64,000 nucleotides of DNA from Metellina segmentata. Taxonomy: Eukaryota; Arthropoda; Arachnida; Araneae; Tetragnathidae. Made by a program: the position numbers and the translations under genes. Under the pieces are notes generated by a model. That model was given only the letters and a program-made list of their open reading frames with translations. It ran no database searches and was not told the DNA's origin. The DNA lies in assembly GCA_947359465.1 (NCBI GenBank), contig OX375881.1:75663914-75727913 (forward strand). The letters run 5' to 3'. Positions 38,601 through 47,800 of the stretch are shown here, piece after piece (position 1 is the stretch's first letter; every line of letters starts with the position of its first letter).

Positions 38601-38657
38601 AAAACAAAAAGGATACCAGCACCATGGCTTCGAAGGCTTCTTCTTTTTCCGTCCCAT
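14493..38657 (-). CDS. ZNF207: ZNF207/BuGZ homologue, complete 12-exon gene
   Basis: Twelve exons were found by conserved protein sequence plus splice signals, and every junction keeps frame (1203 coding bases, 400 residues with the preferred exon 8 donor). Residues 1-60 start [16 protein letters not shown] and form two C2H2 fingers: C13, C16, H29, H34, then C37, C40, H53, H58. Residues about 100-285 are rich in Met, Pro and Gly. Residues about 312-333 read [19 protein letters not shown], matching the GLEBS motif with its Glu-Glu pair. The C-terminus is again Met/Gly-rich and ends THPF. From family knowledge, BuGZ binds and stabilises BUB3, binds spindle microtubules and helps spindle assembly and chromosome alignment; its low-complexity part is linked to phase separation. 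Human ZNF207 is somewhat longer (about 480 residues). The introns are long and full of transposons. The gene is divergent from RANBP3. The uncertain points are the exon 8 donor and the UTRs. Confidence 0.94.
15055..15078. repeat. (TG)n microsatellite
   Basis: Twelve TG units in ZNF207 intron 11. Confidence 0.95.
15293..15680 (+). mobile_element. CAGTAC-ended element, copy A
   Basis: About 390 bp with left end CAGTACAAAGTCC and an inverted TTACTGTAC at the right. The inner sequence (ACAATGCAACAAATTTTA, then TCTGTGTGGTAT) recurs at 28714, 35565 and, inverted, at 36527-36722; a left-end fragment is at 61372. TA-flanked ends suggest a Tc1/mariner-type miniature element. Non-coding. Lies in ZNF207 intron 11. 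Confidence 0.6.
15780..15897 (-). CDS. ZNF207: ZNF207 exon 11 (end of GLEBS motif)
   Basis: Encodes [20 protein letters not shown] and then a Met/Asn/Pro-rich tail ending MGMPPG. The Glu-Glu pair completes the GLEBS motif. Acceptor ATAG, donor GTATGT. Confidence 0.94.
16555..16640 (+). repeat. GAAATTGGCATC repeat, copy 3
   Basis: GTGGCTGTCATTGCTTGGCA, then TTGAAATTGGCATCACTTGA. Lies in ZNF207 intron 10, close to exon 10. Confidence 0.5.
16745..16854 (-). CDS. ZNF207: ZNF207 exon 10 (start of GLEBS motif)
   Basis: This 110-base exon encodes [20 protein letters not shown] and ends [12 protein letters not shown]. The HPDEDISL part is the first half of the BUB3-binding GLEBS motif and is nearly identical to vertebrate ZNF207. 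Acceptor TTACAG, donor GTAAAG; ends on a whole codon. Confidence 0.95.
17009..17053 (-). CDS. ZNF207: ZNF207 exon 9 (45 bases)
   Basis: Encodes [15 protein letters not shown]-rich acceptor ending TTTAG, donor GTAAGAG. Being 45 bases in one phase, it can be skipped without a frameshift, as happens with exons of this region in vertebrate ZNF207 isoforms. Confidence 0.85.
17266..17497 (+). repeat. GC-richer dispersed repeat, copy 1
   Basis: Shares TTACCTAACTTGAG, GGCGCGAGATAGAT, TCACCGG, GGTGATCGATGCCAGCGGTC and TACACAG with the reverse strand of 33155-33356 in the same order. Non-coding. Stands out in the AT-rich ZNF207 intron 8. Confidence 0.7.
18655..20180 (+). pseudogene. mariner-type transposase pseudogene (DUF4817-like N-terminus)
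   Basis: The longest intact piece, 18872-19210, reads [20 protein letters not shown], then [18 protein letters not shown] and [20 protein letters not shown]. These match arthropod mariner-like transposases: a helix-turn-helix followed by the first catalytic Asp (FTD). After the nested element the frame continues with [16 protein letters not shown] (second Asp) and, in a shifted frame, [10 protein letters not shown] (third Asp). Upstream, 18670-18870 gives a frameshifted N-terminal part like the DUF4817 domain. Frameshifts, stops and the insertion make it inactive. Confidence 0.8.
19211..19791. mobile_element. second copy of the 5-bp-duplication element, inside mariner
   Basis: A 581-bp element with the same ends as at 12318, flanked by CACAT on each side. 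It interrupts the mariner reading frame. Removing the element and one CACAT brings the flanking mariner sequence back together, which proves both the boundaries and the order of insertion. AT-rich, no gene. Confidence 0.82.
20521..20623 (-). CDS. ZNF207: ZNF207 exon 8 (donor ambiguous)
   Basis: The exon starts after a T-rich acceptor ending TTTTAG and encodes [20 protein letters not shown], then [17 protein letters not shown] matches the vertebrate FPAYTQS stretch. To join exon 9 the exon must end in phase 1. Donors GTACGT (end 20521) and GTATAG (end 20512, three residues longer) both do so. I prefer the first because it fits the donor consensus better. The mariner relic lies just beyond in the intron. 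Confidence 0.85.
21650..21684. repeat. (AT)n and (CATA)n microsatellite
   Basis: Runs of AT followed by repeated CATA units in ZNF207 intron 7. Confidence 0.9.
22480..22606 (-). CDS. ZNF207: ZNF207 exon 7
   Basis: This 127-base exon encodes [20 protein letters not shown] and continues to FPAAVSQ. It is Pro/Ala/Ser-rich and lies in the middle region of the protein. Acceptor GATAG, donor GTATAA; it ends on a whole codon. Confidence 0.9.
22734..22817. mobile_element. 84-bp hAT miniature element with perfect 8-bp duplication
   Basis: Ends CAGGCCTCGAAAT and ATTTCGAGCCCTG, flanked by GATTAGAG on both sides. An 8-bp duplication with CAGG/CCTG ends identifies hAT. The core is palindromic (AGGTGCACAGTGCACCT). 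It sits in ZNF207 intron 6. Confidence 0.9.
23778..23805 (-). CDS. ZNF207: ZNF207 exon 6 (28-base micro-exon)
   Basis: A 28-base exon encoding MPPAFMPPG, in keeping with the Met/Pro-rich protein. Acceptor TTCTAG, strong donor GTAAGTC. It changes phase from 1 to 2, and exon 7 needs phase 2, so it is required if exon 7 is used. Confidence 0.8.
25128..25154 (-). CDS. ZNF207: ZNF207 exon 5 (27-base micro-exon)
   Basis: A 27-base segment encoding MPTSSMNK with split codons on both sides. It lies between a strong pyrimidine-rich acceptor ending TTTAAG and a donor GTGGGC. Because it is a multiple of three, including or skipping it keeps frame, so it may be alternative. It is supported by splice sites and frame only; short exons are easy to mis-call. 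Confidence 0.62.
25216..25906. mobile_element. possible hAT-like element
   Basis: Begins CAGGGGTTCTTAACTT, and the inverse ATTAAGAACCCCT occurs near 25906. CAGGGGTTCTTAAC is a hAT-type end. No clear 8-bp duplication and no gene. Lies in ZNF207 intron 4 just beyond micro-exon 5. Confidence 0.4.
27586..27804 (-). CDS. ZNF207: ZNF207 exon 4 (Met/Pro/Gly-rich)
   Basis: A 219-base exon in frame with exon 3. It begins with an acidic stretch ([16 protein letters not shown]) and then gives a Met/Gly/Pro-rich repeat of PGM-like units ending GPMGPMPMG. This resembles the low-complexity part of BuGZ. The donor is GTAATA, the acceptor CATAG. Confidence 0.92.
28714..28992 (+). mobile_element. CAGTAC-ended element, copy B, right end missing
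   Basis: Starts TACAGTACAAAGTCCGGAAT and carries the same inner sequence as copy A up to the TTCTTAAAAAATTGT stretch, where likeness stops. In ZNF207 intron 3. Confidence 0.55.
29984..30230 (-). repeat. Helitron-like fragments with GC-rich palindromes
   Basis: Two similar units with GGGGATTGCTACGCAATCCC and GGGGATTGCTACGTAATCCC palindromes. The first begins, on the minus strand, with an end GAGGAGCCCTCTAG followed by T, the CTRR-type Helitron 3' end. TTTGGTTTGCTTCGCAAACC is shared with the Helitrons at 40642 and 41640. Confidence 0.5.
31376..32480 (-). pseudogene. hAT-like transposon protein, decayed
   Basis: The longest open part, 32020-31376, encodes 214 residues. It ends [20 protein letters not shown] then [11 protein letters not shown], which resembles the C-terminal dimerisation segment of hAT-like proteins (usual pattern LSHGNADVERSFS). 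Upstream to about 32480 the same strand continues with stops and frameshifts ([20 protein letters not shown] is readable). Downstream on the same strand, 29990-29590 encodes a Lys/Glu-rich coiled coil ([20 protein letters not shown]) that probably was its C-terminus. It lies inside the 29312-33711 element. Confidence 0.65.
32672..32872 (-). other. unrecognised ORF inside the transposon
   Basis: Sixty-six codons starting [20 protein letters not shown] in a patch that is richer in GC than its surroundings. I recognise no domain. Position upstream of the transposase fragment suggests part of the transposon, perhaps its 5' exon. Confidence 0.3.
33155..33356 (-). repeat. GC-richer dispersed repeat, copy 2, in the 4.4-kb transposon
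   Basis: The minus strand carries TTACCTAACTTGAG, GGCGCTAGATAAAT, TCACCGGTCGACAGGG, GGTGATCTATGCCAGTGGTC and ATACACAG. It belongs to the 5' side of the transposon, so copy 1 at 17266 is likely a relic of a related element. Confidence 0.7.
33741..33879 (-). CDS. ZNF207: ZNF207 exon 3
   Basis: This 139-base exon encodes [20 protein letters not shown], then [20 protein letters not shown]. The first residue pair completes the second finger (H58). The [10 protein letters not shown] stretch is a family signature. A pyrimidine tract precedes the CAG acceptor; the donor is GTATAT, weaker than consensus. A 4.4-kb transposon ends only 29 bases beyond this donor. Confidence 0.94.
34811..34937 (-). CDS. 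ZNF207: ZNF207 exon 2 (zinc fingers)
   Basis: This 127-base exon encodes [20 protein letters not shown] and continues FKCYSC...LAIHCMQ. It carries most of both C2H2 fingers and is almost the vertebrate ZNF207 sequence. The acceptor is ATGAAG and the donor GTAAGT; it ends on a whole codon. Confidence 0.95.
35561..35757 (+). repeat. CAGTAC-element fragment C
   Basis: Repeats the right two-thirds of copy A (ACAATGCAACAAATTTTACT to TTTTGTACT). With the inverted fragment at 36527-36722 it brackets the 103-bp tandem repeat. Confidence 0.6.
36001..36375. repeat. tandem repeat, about 103-bp unit, 3-4 copies
   Basis: Core phrases recur: CAGCGTATAACAC, CAGTGTATAACATG, CAGTATATAACACG, CAGCATATAACG at 36037, 36101, 36203 and 36306, with GCCTGCCAGCGAGA and CTTCCATGCGTATAA between them. 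Spacing is 64, 102 and 103, so the first unit has a deletion. The copies differ by many substitutions. Lies in ZNF207 intron 1. Confidence 0.8.
36527..36722 (-). repeat. CAGTAC-element fragment D, inverted
   Basis: On the minus strand this repeats fragment C: AATACAATGGAACAAATTTT, the GTATTTACTCTAAACATG part, and GCTGGTTAGCAAAACATC. Confidence 0.6.
38617..38657 (-). CDS. ZNF207: ZNF207 exon 1 (start codon)
   Basis: The start ATG is at 38657-38655. The exon encodes [14 protein letters not shown] and ends with donor GTATCC inside the last Trp codon. The basic start followed by the first finger cysteine is the usual N-terminus of this family, which fixes the start. It is 41 bases long and leaves phase 2, matching exon 2. 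Confidence 0.93.
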
Positions 38658-39331
38658 GACCTGTTTAGAACTTCAGCTAAAATATGAAAGGTCGATCAAT
38701 TTGTTCCAACAGATAAGATGACCGAACAAAATTTGAAAGTCGAATAGCGGAACGATCTTTCACAAACCAAAAAGTTGCCTGGCTTTTCGTTCAACAAATA
38801 TCTCTACGATACATATTGGTATGTACGTAACAAACAGTACAAGAACCTACTTTTTTTTATTATTGTTTGAGTAATAATAATGTTGTAAGCTTCCCCGCTT
38901 GTGTAATAAACGCGACTCTACGGTTACAGTCGCTTGTGCTACGGCATAAAAATATAAGTTCGGTAATGAAATCGTTAATATTATTTTATATATATGGTAT
39001 CAAAAAAATGTTTGGTTACCAAACAATTTAGAAAACTACTTCAATATTTTGTCGATGCTTTGAAAAAGACACAATTTCTCCCGGCTAACGCTTTATTATA
39101 ATTTGAATTTCCAACAACAATTTTTTGAAGCACAACTACAGCAAATCAAATTATGTAATTTTATTTTATATTCTATTCATTCGCATATTAACTTATTTTG
39201 TAAGGTGTCGGAAATTAAAAGCGTCAAAGATTCTGTTTTTTTTAAATACCGCAAAACCTATTCGGTCGTAATTAGAGTGCCTATGTGCTCGTAATTACAG
39301 TCTATCCGACAACAGTGTAAAAGGATTCACG
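38658..39331. promoter_or_regulatory. shared bidirectional promoter region of ZNF207 and RANBP3
   Basis: These 674 bases separate two divergent start codons and must hold both 5' UTRs and both promoters. CG dinucleotides are more frequent here than in the flanking introns, notably at 38891-38945 and 39265-39345. No clear TATA box is placed correctly for either gene. I see no transposon in it. Confidence 0.6.
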
Positions 39332-39344
39332 ATGGCGGACGAAG
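39332..39344 (+). CDS. RANBP3: RANBP3 exon 1 (13 coding bases)
   Basis: ATG GCG GAC GAA G, then donor GTGAGA. Encodes MADE. Similar short acidic starts are common in the family, and phase 1 fits exon 2. Confidence 0.85.
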
Positions 39345-42300
39345 GTGAGAGTTGTTTGTTTCTTTTGCTGTGCAATTATTGCTTAAAATTGATAATTCTA
39401 AAAAAATCAACCTTCTTTTGTTCAATGCCCCGTTATAATACTATATCCTTGTCGGTTTTGAGTTGATTGTAAACATTTTCTGATTATGGAATTTCTTGTG
39501 AAATATGTTATGAACAGTGTTCAGTTGTTGTATTTGGTATTTTAAAGTGCTATGAAAAAGCATAGTGCATGATTTTATTGATCTGTCAAATATTGCAATG
39601 TTTGGAAATGATTGACAGGTGAATCATAAGGTGAACAGTAAATTGCACTTTAATTTAAGAGTTAATTCAATCCTCATCGGGTGTTCAGTGTTCTGATACA
39701 TTTTATATTGTAGAATAAAAAAAAACGGGTTGCTTTATGGTTACCTAACTATTACTAGCACTGTTTTCGCAAATATCAACTTATGACATTTTGAAACTCT
39801 TTAAATATAAGAGCAAGTTGGTAAAAAATAATTTGAGAAATTTGTTGATATCTTTCACGTACTATTGATTTTTTTGTTAAAGATTACAGATTTTTTCATT
39901 CTCTTCCTGTGCATATTAGTTTTAAAATCTTGTGTTTTGAGCTATGAAAAACCTATTTAAAAAGTCTAGATATTTTTAAGTTGGAGCGCATGTTTCTGAG
40001 GTTAGATATATATGTTTTCAGCATTATTGTGCATAAAAAGATTTTGAATGGTTAAAAGTTTAATCTTACCCAAGAAACTTCTCAAGACAGAAACTTTTCT
40101 TTGGTTTAAAAATATCAAGAATATTGAAACTAAAGTTGAACTAAATTTAAGTTTGTGTTGAATAAGTCTTTATGCTTCTCCAATTCAAATTGTTTTGTTT
40201 AGCTGTATGCCAACTGTTTACTTGGTTTTAAGATAATTCCTTTTTGTGTTTTAGGTGCATCATCAAGCAGTAACTCAGTTGATGAAGTAAGATATTAAAT
40301 TGATTAAAATTATTAGTCTAAGTAAATTTTATAATTATTTTAATCACTGCACTCATTGATGAGTTTGGATTAACTATGACATTATCAGTAGCTTAGTCAA
40401 AAAATTTCTTTCTAAATACCCTCATGGATTCAAATTCATTTTTATTTGTATTTAAAATGATATCTCAGTGATGACCAATTTTCCCTTTGTTTCTTTAATA
40501 CACTAATGTGGATCAATTCACCCCTTTAGTACTTCAGTATGCATCTTGTAATAATGATTCATGCTGTGGAACAGGGCTGATGAAAGTCTACCTAGTAAAT
40601 GAAATAAATTCCAACCTGCAAAGATTTAGTTTTGTAGAATACTAGCCACTGTGTGGCCAGCCTGACATTGCCCGTGACAGTTCTTTTCTTGTGGTCAAAT
40701 GTGACCATTGCTCGCTAACACTTGCCAACCCAGGTGATTACTACGCATTCCCATTTGATTTGCTTCGTAAACCAACACCACAGGCAATGCCGTGATGGTC
40801 TCGATGTGGCTAGTATCTCTACTATTATAAAAGGAAGTGTTTGTCATTGTGCGTGCATGGACTGTCCTGACGAATCTATGACCCTTGCAGTAATGGGATT
40901 TTTCATACAGGTAGTCCGAATTTTTTGCAATTTTTCTGTTGCGCCCGAATTTTAAAATTTAATGTAGAACATTTTGATGGAATTAATTATTGTTTTTCTT
41001 AGAATGACAACAGCATAAAAGATAAGATTCAAAATTTATTTTTCCATGCTTCCGTTTCATTTTGTGGAGGATTGATTTTTCAGTGGACGATAAAAAACAA
41101 ATAAGTTTTAACTGGAGTTATATAGGTCTTTTTTGTATCTCCTAGACCGTTAAAAATGGAGTAAAAATTTCAACAGATTTAAAATCTGCAGAAAATTTTA
41201 CATTAGATTGATACCTAAAAATATGATTTTCTTAAAAAAAATAATTTTTAAATTGTAATTTTTATTTTTTTCAATACAAATTTTTTGTGCTGACGCGAAG
41301 AATGACCTTTGTTTGATTCTAGATTCATTCGTTTTGATATCCTGAGCAACAGATTAGAGTGGAGCAAAAGAAATAAATAAAGTTATGAAATTGTGGCGTT
41401 CTTCAATGCTTTTTTCTATCTCAGCAATCGTTAAAGATAGAATAAAAATTTCAACGGATTTGATATCTGCGGAAAATTTTACACTAGATAGATACCTCAT
41501 CTGTCTGATTTTATTTTAATAAATAATATTTCAATTAAATATTTATATTTTCACAAGAGATTGTGAGGTCACGCGGATTGGATCTCTCCGTAATTCGAAT
41601 TTGGCCGCATTTGACAATGATGAGGCCATTATGATGTTGCCCGTGGTGTTGGTTTGCGAAGCGAACCATAATTCATAATTTGGTTTGGGAAGCATACCAA
41701 ATCAAAATTAGCAGGAAATTTATTGCACTAGGCTGGGAATTGCAAAGCAAACCAACACCATGGGCAATGCCCTTATGGCTGTTATACAAGGCTACAAATT
41801 CGTATGGGAATTTGTAGCAATCACTGGAGGGGTTAGCGAGAAGTGATCACATCCACAAAATAACTGTCACAGGCAACTCCGTGCTGGCCACGCAGTGGCT
41901 AGTATTCAATATTCATAGCAAACCAAATGGTAATTCACTTAATGATATGAAATGACAGTAAAATTTGGCACACAGGGGTAGTCCTAATTTTTTGCAAATC
42001 AGCCCAAATTTTAATCTAAAATATTTAAAAATTTATTTATTACTAGCCACTTTGATGTCGTTGCCTGTGGTGTTGGTTTGTGAATAAAATCTAATGGGAA
42101 CACATACCAATCACCATGATTTGGCGAGCAGTAATCACACTTAACCTGACCCCACAAAAAGAACTGTCACAAAACTTCGTGCTGGCCACACAGTGGCTAG
42201 TGTGAAAGAAATCTGATCTTTTAAAAATCATGATTATTTCATACTACGATTAGATTATTTTATCCATTCTCTGATGCTCTATCAATTGGAATCTTTGCCT

Positions 42301-44826
42301 TCAGGCTTTGTTCAGTTAACAGTAATGCCACCTCATTATGTATATTTGAATGAAAAGTTTATAAATTTGAAATAACTTACCCTTTTTTTTAGATGACTAA
42401 TTTTTGCGTTTAAAGCAGTGTAAGCGATTTTTTTAGCTCTCATTTTTATCAAAAATCTTTGAAACTAATGAAATATTTCAAGCTAAAAATGATATTGATA
42501 TCTAATATTGTATGTTTATAAATTTTCATTCTTATACATTTTGTAAGTTCTATTAACACATTTAGTATGCAAATGTCTATTAAGTACAATTTCAATATAT
42601 GTTAAATATTTTGCAGTTTCAATAATTTTGAAGTTAAACGATTATATTTCATGCTGAATAACTTGTATGAACTGTTATATTTTGTATTGTTACACTGTTA
42701 GACAATTGCATTTATTTACTTATTTTAAATCTTCTAAAGTTGCCATTATTTTTTTATTTAGGGTAAAGACAGACAAGAAAATCAATCTTCACATTTTGTG
42801 TCCAGTAAGTAATAATCTCGCAGCAATATAATCTTGGATTAATAAGTGATAATTTCCATGTATATATGTGCCAGTAAAATTGGTACAGGCAAGTCTATGA
42901 AAAATACAAACTATGCTTGTTATTGGTTGTGTCTACCAGTGAATATATAAAGCAATGCATGTGAAATCCTCTAGAGCTGTTTTGTACCATGAGAATGTCA
43001 ATTTATAGTTATTTAAGCATTTTTCAAATGCATTTGTATAGTTGGAGCTTGTTAGATGGGTTGTGGCATTTTGTAGGAAGAGAATTTTGTATTTTCACTT
43101 GTTACTACCATGTCAAGGGAAAAGTAACCATGACTACAAAAATTCTGGAAAACCCAAAAACTTTTGACCGCTGTGTGGTGATATAAAGACAGGGTGAATG
43201 AGATCCATCAGCTGGCAAGAAGAGCTTCTTGTGATAGGCACACCACTGCCTCAAATAGCATCCAAATTCAATTTTGAGAACAAACATATGTGTTATTACT
43301 GAAACTTTCTCTCTAAGATACAGGCTTTAGAAACCAACGTTGAACTCGAATAGACTTGATAAATAATTGACGCAGCAATGTGCCTTGATTTGGTTTGGAA
43401 ACACCACTGGGCACTCGATGACTGGAGGCGAGTAGCCTGTTCTGACTAGTCGCATTTCCAACTGTTTTGAGTAGATGTTGCACGGAGAAAACCCCATTAA
43501 AGCACAGATCCCACATCAATGGATTGTACAGGTGGCTCCGTAATGGTATACAGTTTGTTTCGTTGGCATTTAATGGGACCCTTGGTACTTTTACAATAAT
43601 CTGACAAGTGAATGCTATGTGTGAATTCTTTCTGGCGAGTCATACGTTCATGTCTTGTGTTTTCTGATGGGATGGCCTCTTCCAACGGCACATAGTGGTG
43701 TCATGCAAGTCTAGGCATGCCAAATTATGGTGTGGCAAGATTCCAGAGGAGAGTTCCTTTTCTAAATTGCTTGATTTCTATGTTCTACATGGTATGCCAT
43801 GCAACATATTGTAGAACACAAAAATCCAAAGACCTCACAATACAACAGAATTGTAGACCACTGCAGGAAGTATGGTGTTCAATCTCTACAGAATACTTCT
43901 ATTCCTCGTATTTCTCCAGTTCTATGCTTCCATGAGAGGTCTACCAAAACAAGTTACCAGACTGGAGTGCCAGTTTTTCTGTAAGAATATATGTACACAA
44001 ACACATTACGCTTTCAACCATTTAATAGATAAGATTTGGTTTTGTACTCTTATTGCACCTTTAGATGAAGATTGACAATTTAATAAAGTGAAATTCACAG
44101 GAGAGTAAAAGAAAATAGGAAATTTTTATTAATGGGTGTTAAAATATATGTGTATATTTATTCTAAATGTGGTTGAACTTGTTCAACACTGTGTTAAAAA
44201 TTTTAACATGTGCTTGATGTGCTGTATTCATATTTCAAGTTCAATAGAACTATTTAAAGAGTTAAATTGTAATTATGAATTTTTTGAAGGTGCAATATGC
44301 CAATAACTTATATCAAATTTATTATTAGGTTTTACTTCGAATCCAAATGACAATTGTACTGCTGTAACTAGTTCTGGTCACATGGGATCTGGTAGTCAAG
44401 GTAATTAGATTTTTTATCTTAAATATTTTGTATTTGTCTTTTCTCGAGTTCCTAGTAAATTAGATCGATTTCTATTTTTTTTTCAATTGTGGTCCTACAA
44501 ATATGTTTCGTTTATACGGGACTCATACATGATGCATATATTGGCAAGGTTAATCACTCTTTAATTTGCAAATCTATATAAATAAAACAAGTGTTCTTTG
44601 AATATTTTCATTTTAACTTATTTATTCGTTTTGTCACTTTAATGGTTAAATCAATAGTTCCCACATCTCCTGCTTGCCTCTTTTTTTAGATGTGTATCAT
44701 ACTAGATCGTAATAGCTGGATATTCTTTTTTTTATAATATTTTATATACTTTCGATTATTTATATAAACTTAGTTTGTCTTATGTTTTGCAGTTTATTTG
44801 TGTTTGTATAGTATCATAAAAAGGGC

Positions 44827-44872
<46 letters not shown>

Positions 44873-47800
44873 CTTCATAAAATTCTCTTTTGTAAAACAT
44901 TACATAGTAAATGTACATCATGTAGTATTACTCTGTCTGCAAGTTTTATGCCTAATTAAATCTCATTCCTTTGTATTAATGGCCTTAATCTATAAGTTGT
45001 AAAATTTGCATTGGCTGCATTTGGTATAATAGTTCTGTCTATCATGAAAAATTTAAGCAGAGTTGTCTTTTGTGAAACTTGTATTAAATTTAACTATAAA
45101 CCTGAGTGAATTTGTGGATTTATTAAATGGCATTCATTGTCAACCGATGAAATTTGCTCATGAGGTTTGATTTAACAAATTGAAGCATGGCAATAGGCTA
45201 TAGACCAAGCAGGAAGTTAAGTCAATTGCTTGAAGTGCATTATGCTCGCTTGGTGGCATGGAATGGCTGCCAAATCATCAATTTATACAACATTCCACTG
45301 GATGGAACATTTATGTCAAGATAACAAAATACTACAATGAATCACATACATAAAATATACCACTGAGATATAATAAAAAGAATACAGCGTTAAAAATATT
45401 AAGAAAAATGCAAACATAATGTTTTTAATAATTTCATATTCATTGGTATTACACATCTTGTAAACAGGCCTTTTAAATTCGCCTTGTGGGGTTTTAATCA
45501 TTACTATGCAGAACTTTTCCCATCAGAAACAGATATTATTTTGACTAAAGCTGGGGGAAAAAAAATGTTATCTTTAATTTGGATGGAAATTCTTTTCTTT
45601 TTCAGTTTTTAAGGCTAGAGAGTTCAATAGGATAAAATTTTTTATTGTGATTTCAATTGCAATAATCCTTAATTTATGCAATTGCTGTGTTAACTAAAGC
45701 AACACTCTGACATGTCTGTAGTCATTAAACAAGATTCGTTAGCATCCTTGTCAATTAGACAACAAATTTGAGGTTAGGAGGAAATATAGGAGTTGTTGGG
45801 ATGGCCTACAATGAAGGTTAAGGGACAATTTTATGTATTGTGTGTGGTTAAGGATCAGTTTTTGTAAGAAAATTATACTTAAGGTTATTCTGAATTTAAT
45901 ATATTTTTAATTTGTAGTATTTCTACTTGGAAAAGAAAGTGGCAATGCTGCATCAAACCCATTTGCTATTAAAACTTCGACCCCAGCCCGGAGTGTTGCT
46001 GACAGCACAGATAGCAAAGGTACTTTTTACATTTTAAGTTGCACTTTTGCACAAAAAGAATTTTGTCTTTTGGTGAATTTTTGCTGAAATGTATATTACT
46101 TTTTGTAGAATCAAGACCACTTCTTGCTCCTCCAACTTTAAAATTAGGAAATTCAGGTAGCATTTCTTCTATATTTCATGTATGTTGTGAAACGTTTTTT
46201 TAAAAGGTGTAAAGAGATAAAAAAAAATAATGAGCAATCAATTTAAGTCACTTTGATTTATTTTGCTGTTACATTCTTATCTATGTATATATTCATTTAT
46301 AAAATTTGATCAGATGAATTCAATTCTATGATCTGCACTCTTTTATAATGAACGCTATAAACAGACAAACAGCTTGGTCTCTTGAGTGTCTACTATAGGA
46401 AGGCTGGACTGTATATATATTCTATTTTAATTTATATTTCTACTTAACTTTCTTTTAAAATTTTTCCTGATTATAGAAACTCCAAAAGTAGTTTTGAGGC
46501 CATCTGCTTTGTCAGTGCAAGCAGAAAAATTGAAATTAATGAACAAGCATGATTCTAGTAAGTATTTTTTAACTTGATCTTGCAACAAAATGCACTTTTA
46601 ATTCATTTACTGTGAAAATCAAAAGTATTTGAATGTGTTTCTTACCATAGTAGACTATTCCATGATAAGATCACAAATATATCGCAATTTATGAAGACAC
46701 ATGAAATGTTTAGATACAGTAATATACCAAAACAATATTCTAATATATTAAAATATATGTCAATTCATTTTGTTTGTTATTGTTATATACTCAGATTAAT
46801 TTGAATAACGTTCTTAATATTTGTTTCTTTTAATAAGTATCTATATTTCCACTGAAAAATGTTTTTAATGATTTCAGGAAGGATGAAAATGATTCACTTA
46901 TAATTATATAAGAGAAGAAATATAAATTATTAACTGGGCCCTTGATTGTGCCTGTCAAATTAGTAAGTTATACAAATAATAATTTTTTCATACAGGTTCT
47001 AAACAGGAAGGAAAAGAGAATTCATCAGATGAAAGTAATGTTGCCAAAGTTGCTCGTTTGGTTTCTTGTGAGAGTAATGGAAAAGTTTCTAAAGCAGAGC
47101 TTTTTGCATCTGGCATTTTAGCATCAGCAGCTGAATCATCTATGTCTTCCCCTTCAAAACCCTCTTCTGCTGCAGAGAGTACATTCAGTCTGGCTGGGAA
47201 GAACTCAGATGATCAGTATGTGCTTGCACATTTTCTATACCTGATAAATTTCAAAATACACAAATATTATGAAAGCAATTTTTTATGTTTTTTTTTTAAC
47301 GTGACAGACAATTAGAACGTGACATAATTGAAGACTTACTGAGAGCAATAAGTACTGTATTGTTTGCTTCATAACAAAATTGCTGGTTGGTTTATATTGC
47401 AAGAAACCTTTTTTCTTAACATTCTAACCTTCTATTTCTTGACATTTAAGTGGATTGAACATCATAAGGGAGTGTTTAAAGGAACTAATTTTGGTGCTTA
47501 AAAAATAAGGGTAAAACAGGTATTTTGTATACATAAGGACGGTTAAATTGGAAAATTTCAGCAATTTAGATTTTGTTGTGATCCCTTGACAATGAGATCT
47601 ACTTCTGAAATCAAATACATTGGAGGAACAATAACCCTGTCAAAAGATGTATACACCTAATTCTGTTTTTATACGATAGATATGTTCCTAAAGAATATGT
47701 GAAGAAAAAGACTTATCTATGGATGAAAGGTAGACTGGAATTCCAAATCTATGAAATCAGTAAAAATAATTTTAAAAATGAACATGAAATTATTCCTTTT

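Larger units (their letters stand above)
34938..38616. other. ZNF207 intron 1
   Basis: Besides the CAGTAC fragments and the 103-bp tandem repeat, 36750-38600 is AT-rich with no recognisable gene. CAAGATGGCC-type phrases at 35464 and 37750 are reminiscent of core promoter or YY1 sites but are isolated. Confidence 0.5.

Noticed and set aside
38900..39331. TATA-box promoters
   Set aside because: ATATATAT-type strings occur (near 38985) but in AT-rich DNA they are expected by chance and not well placed for either start.
47216..47315. Extension of RANBP3 exon 8 reading frame
   Set aside because: The frame runs on to a stop at 47315, but family likeness ends at the GTATGT donor and exon 9 continues in phase.
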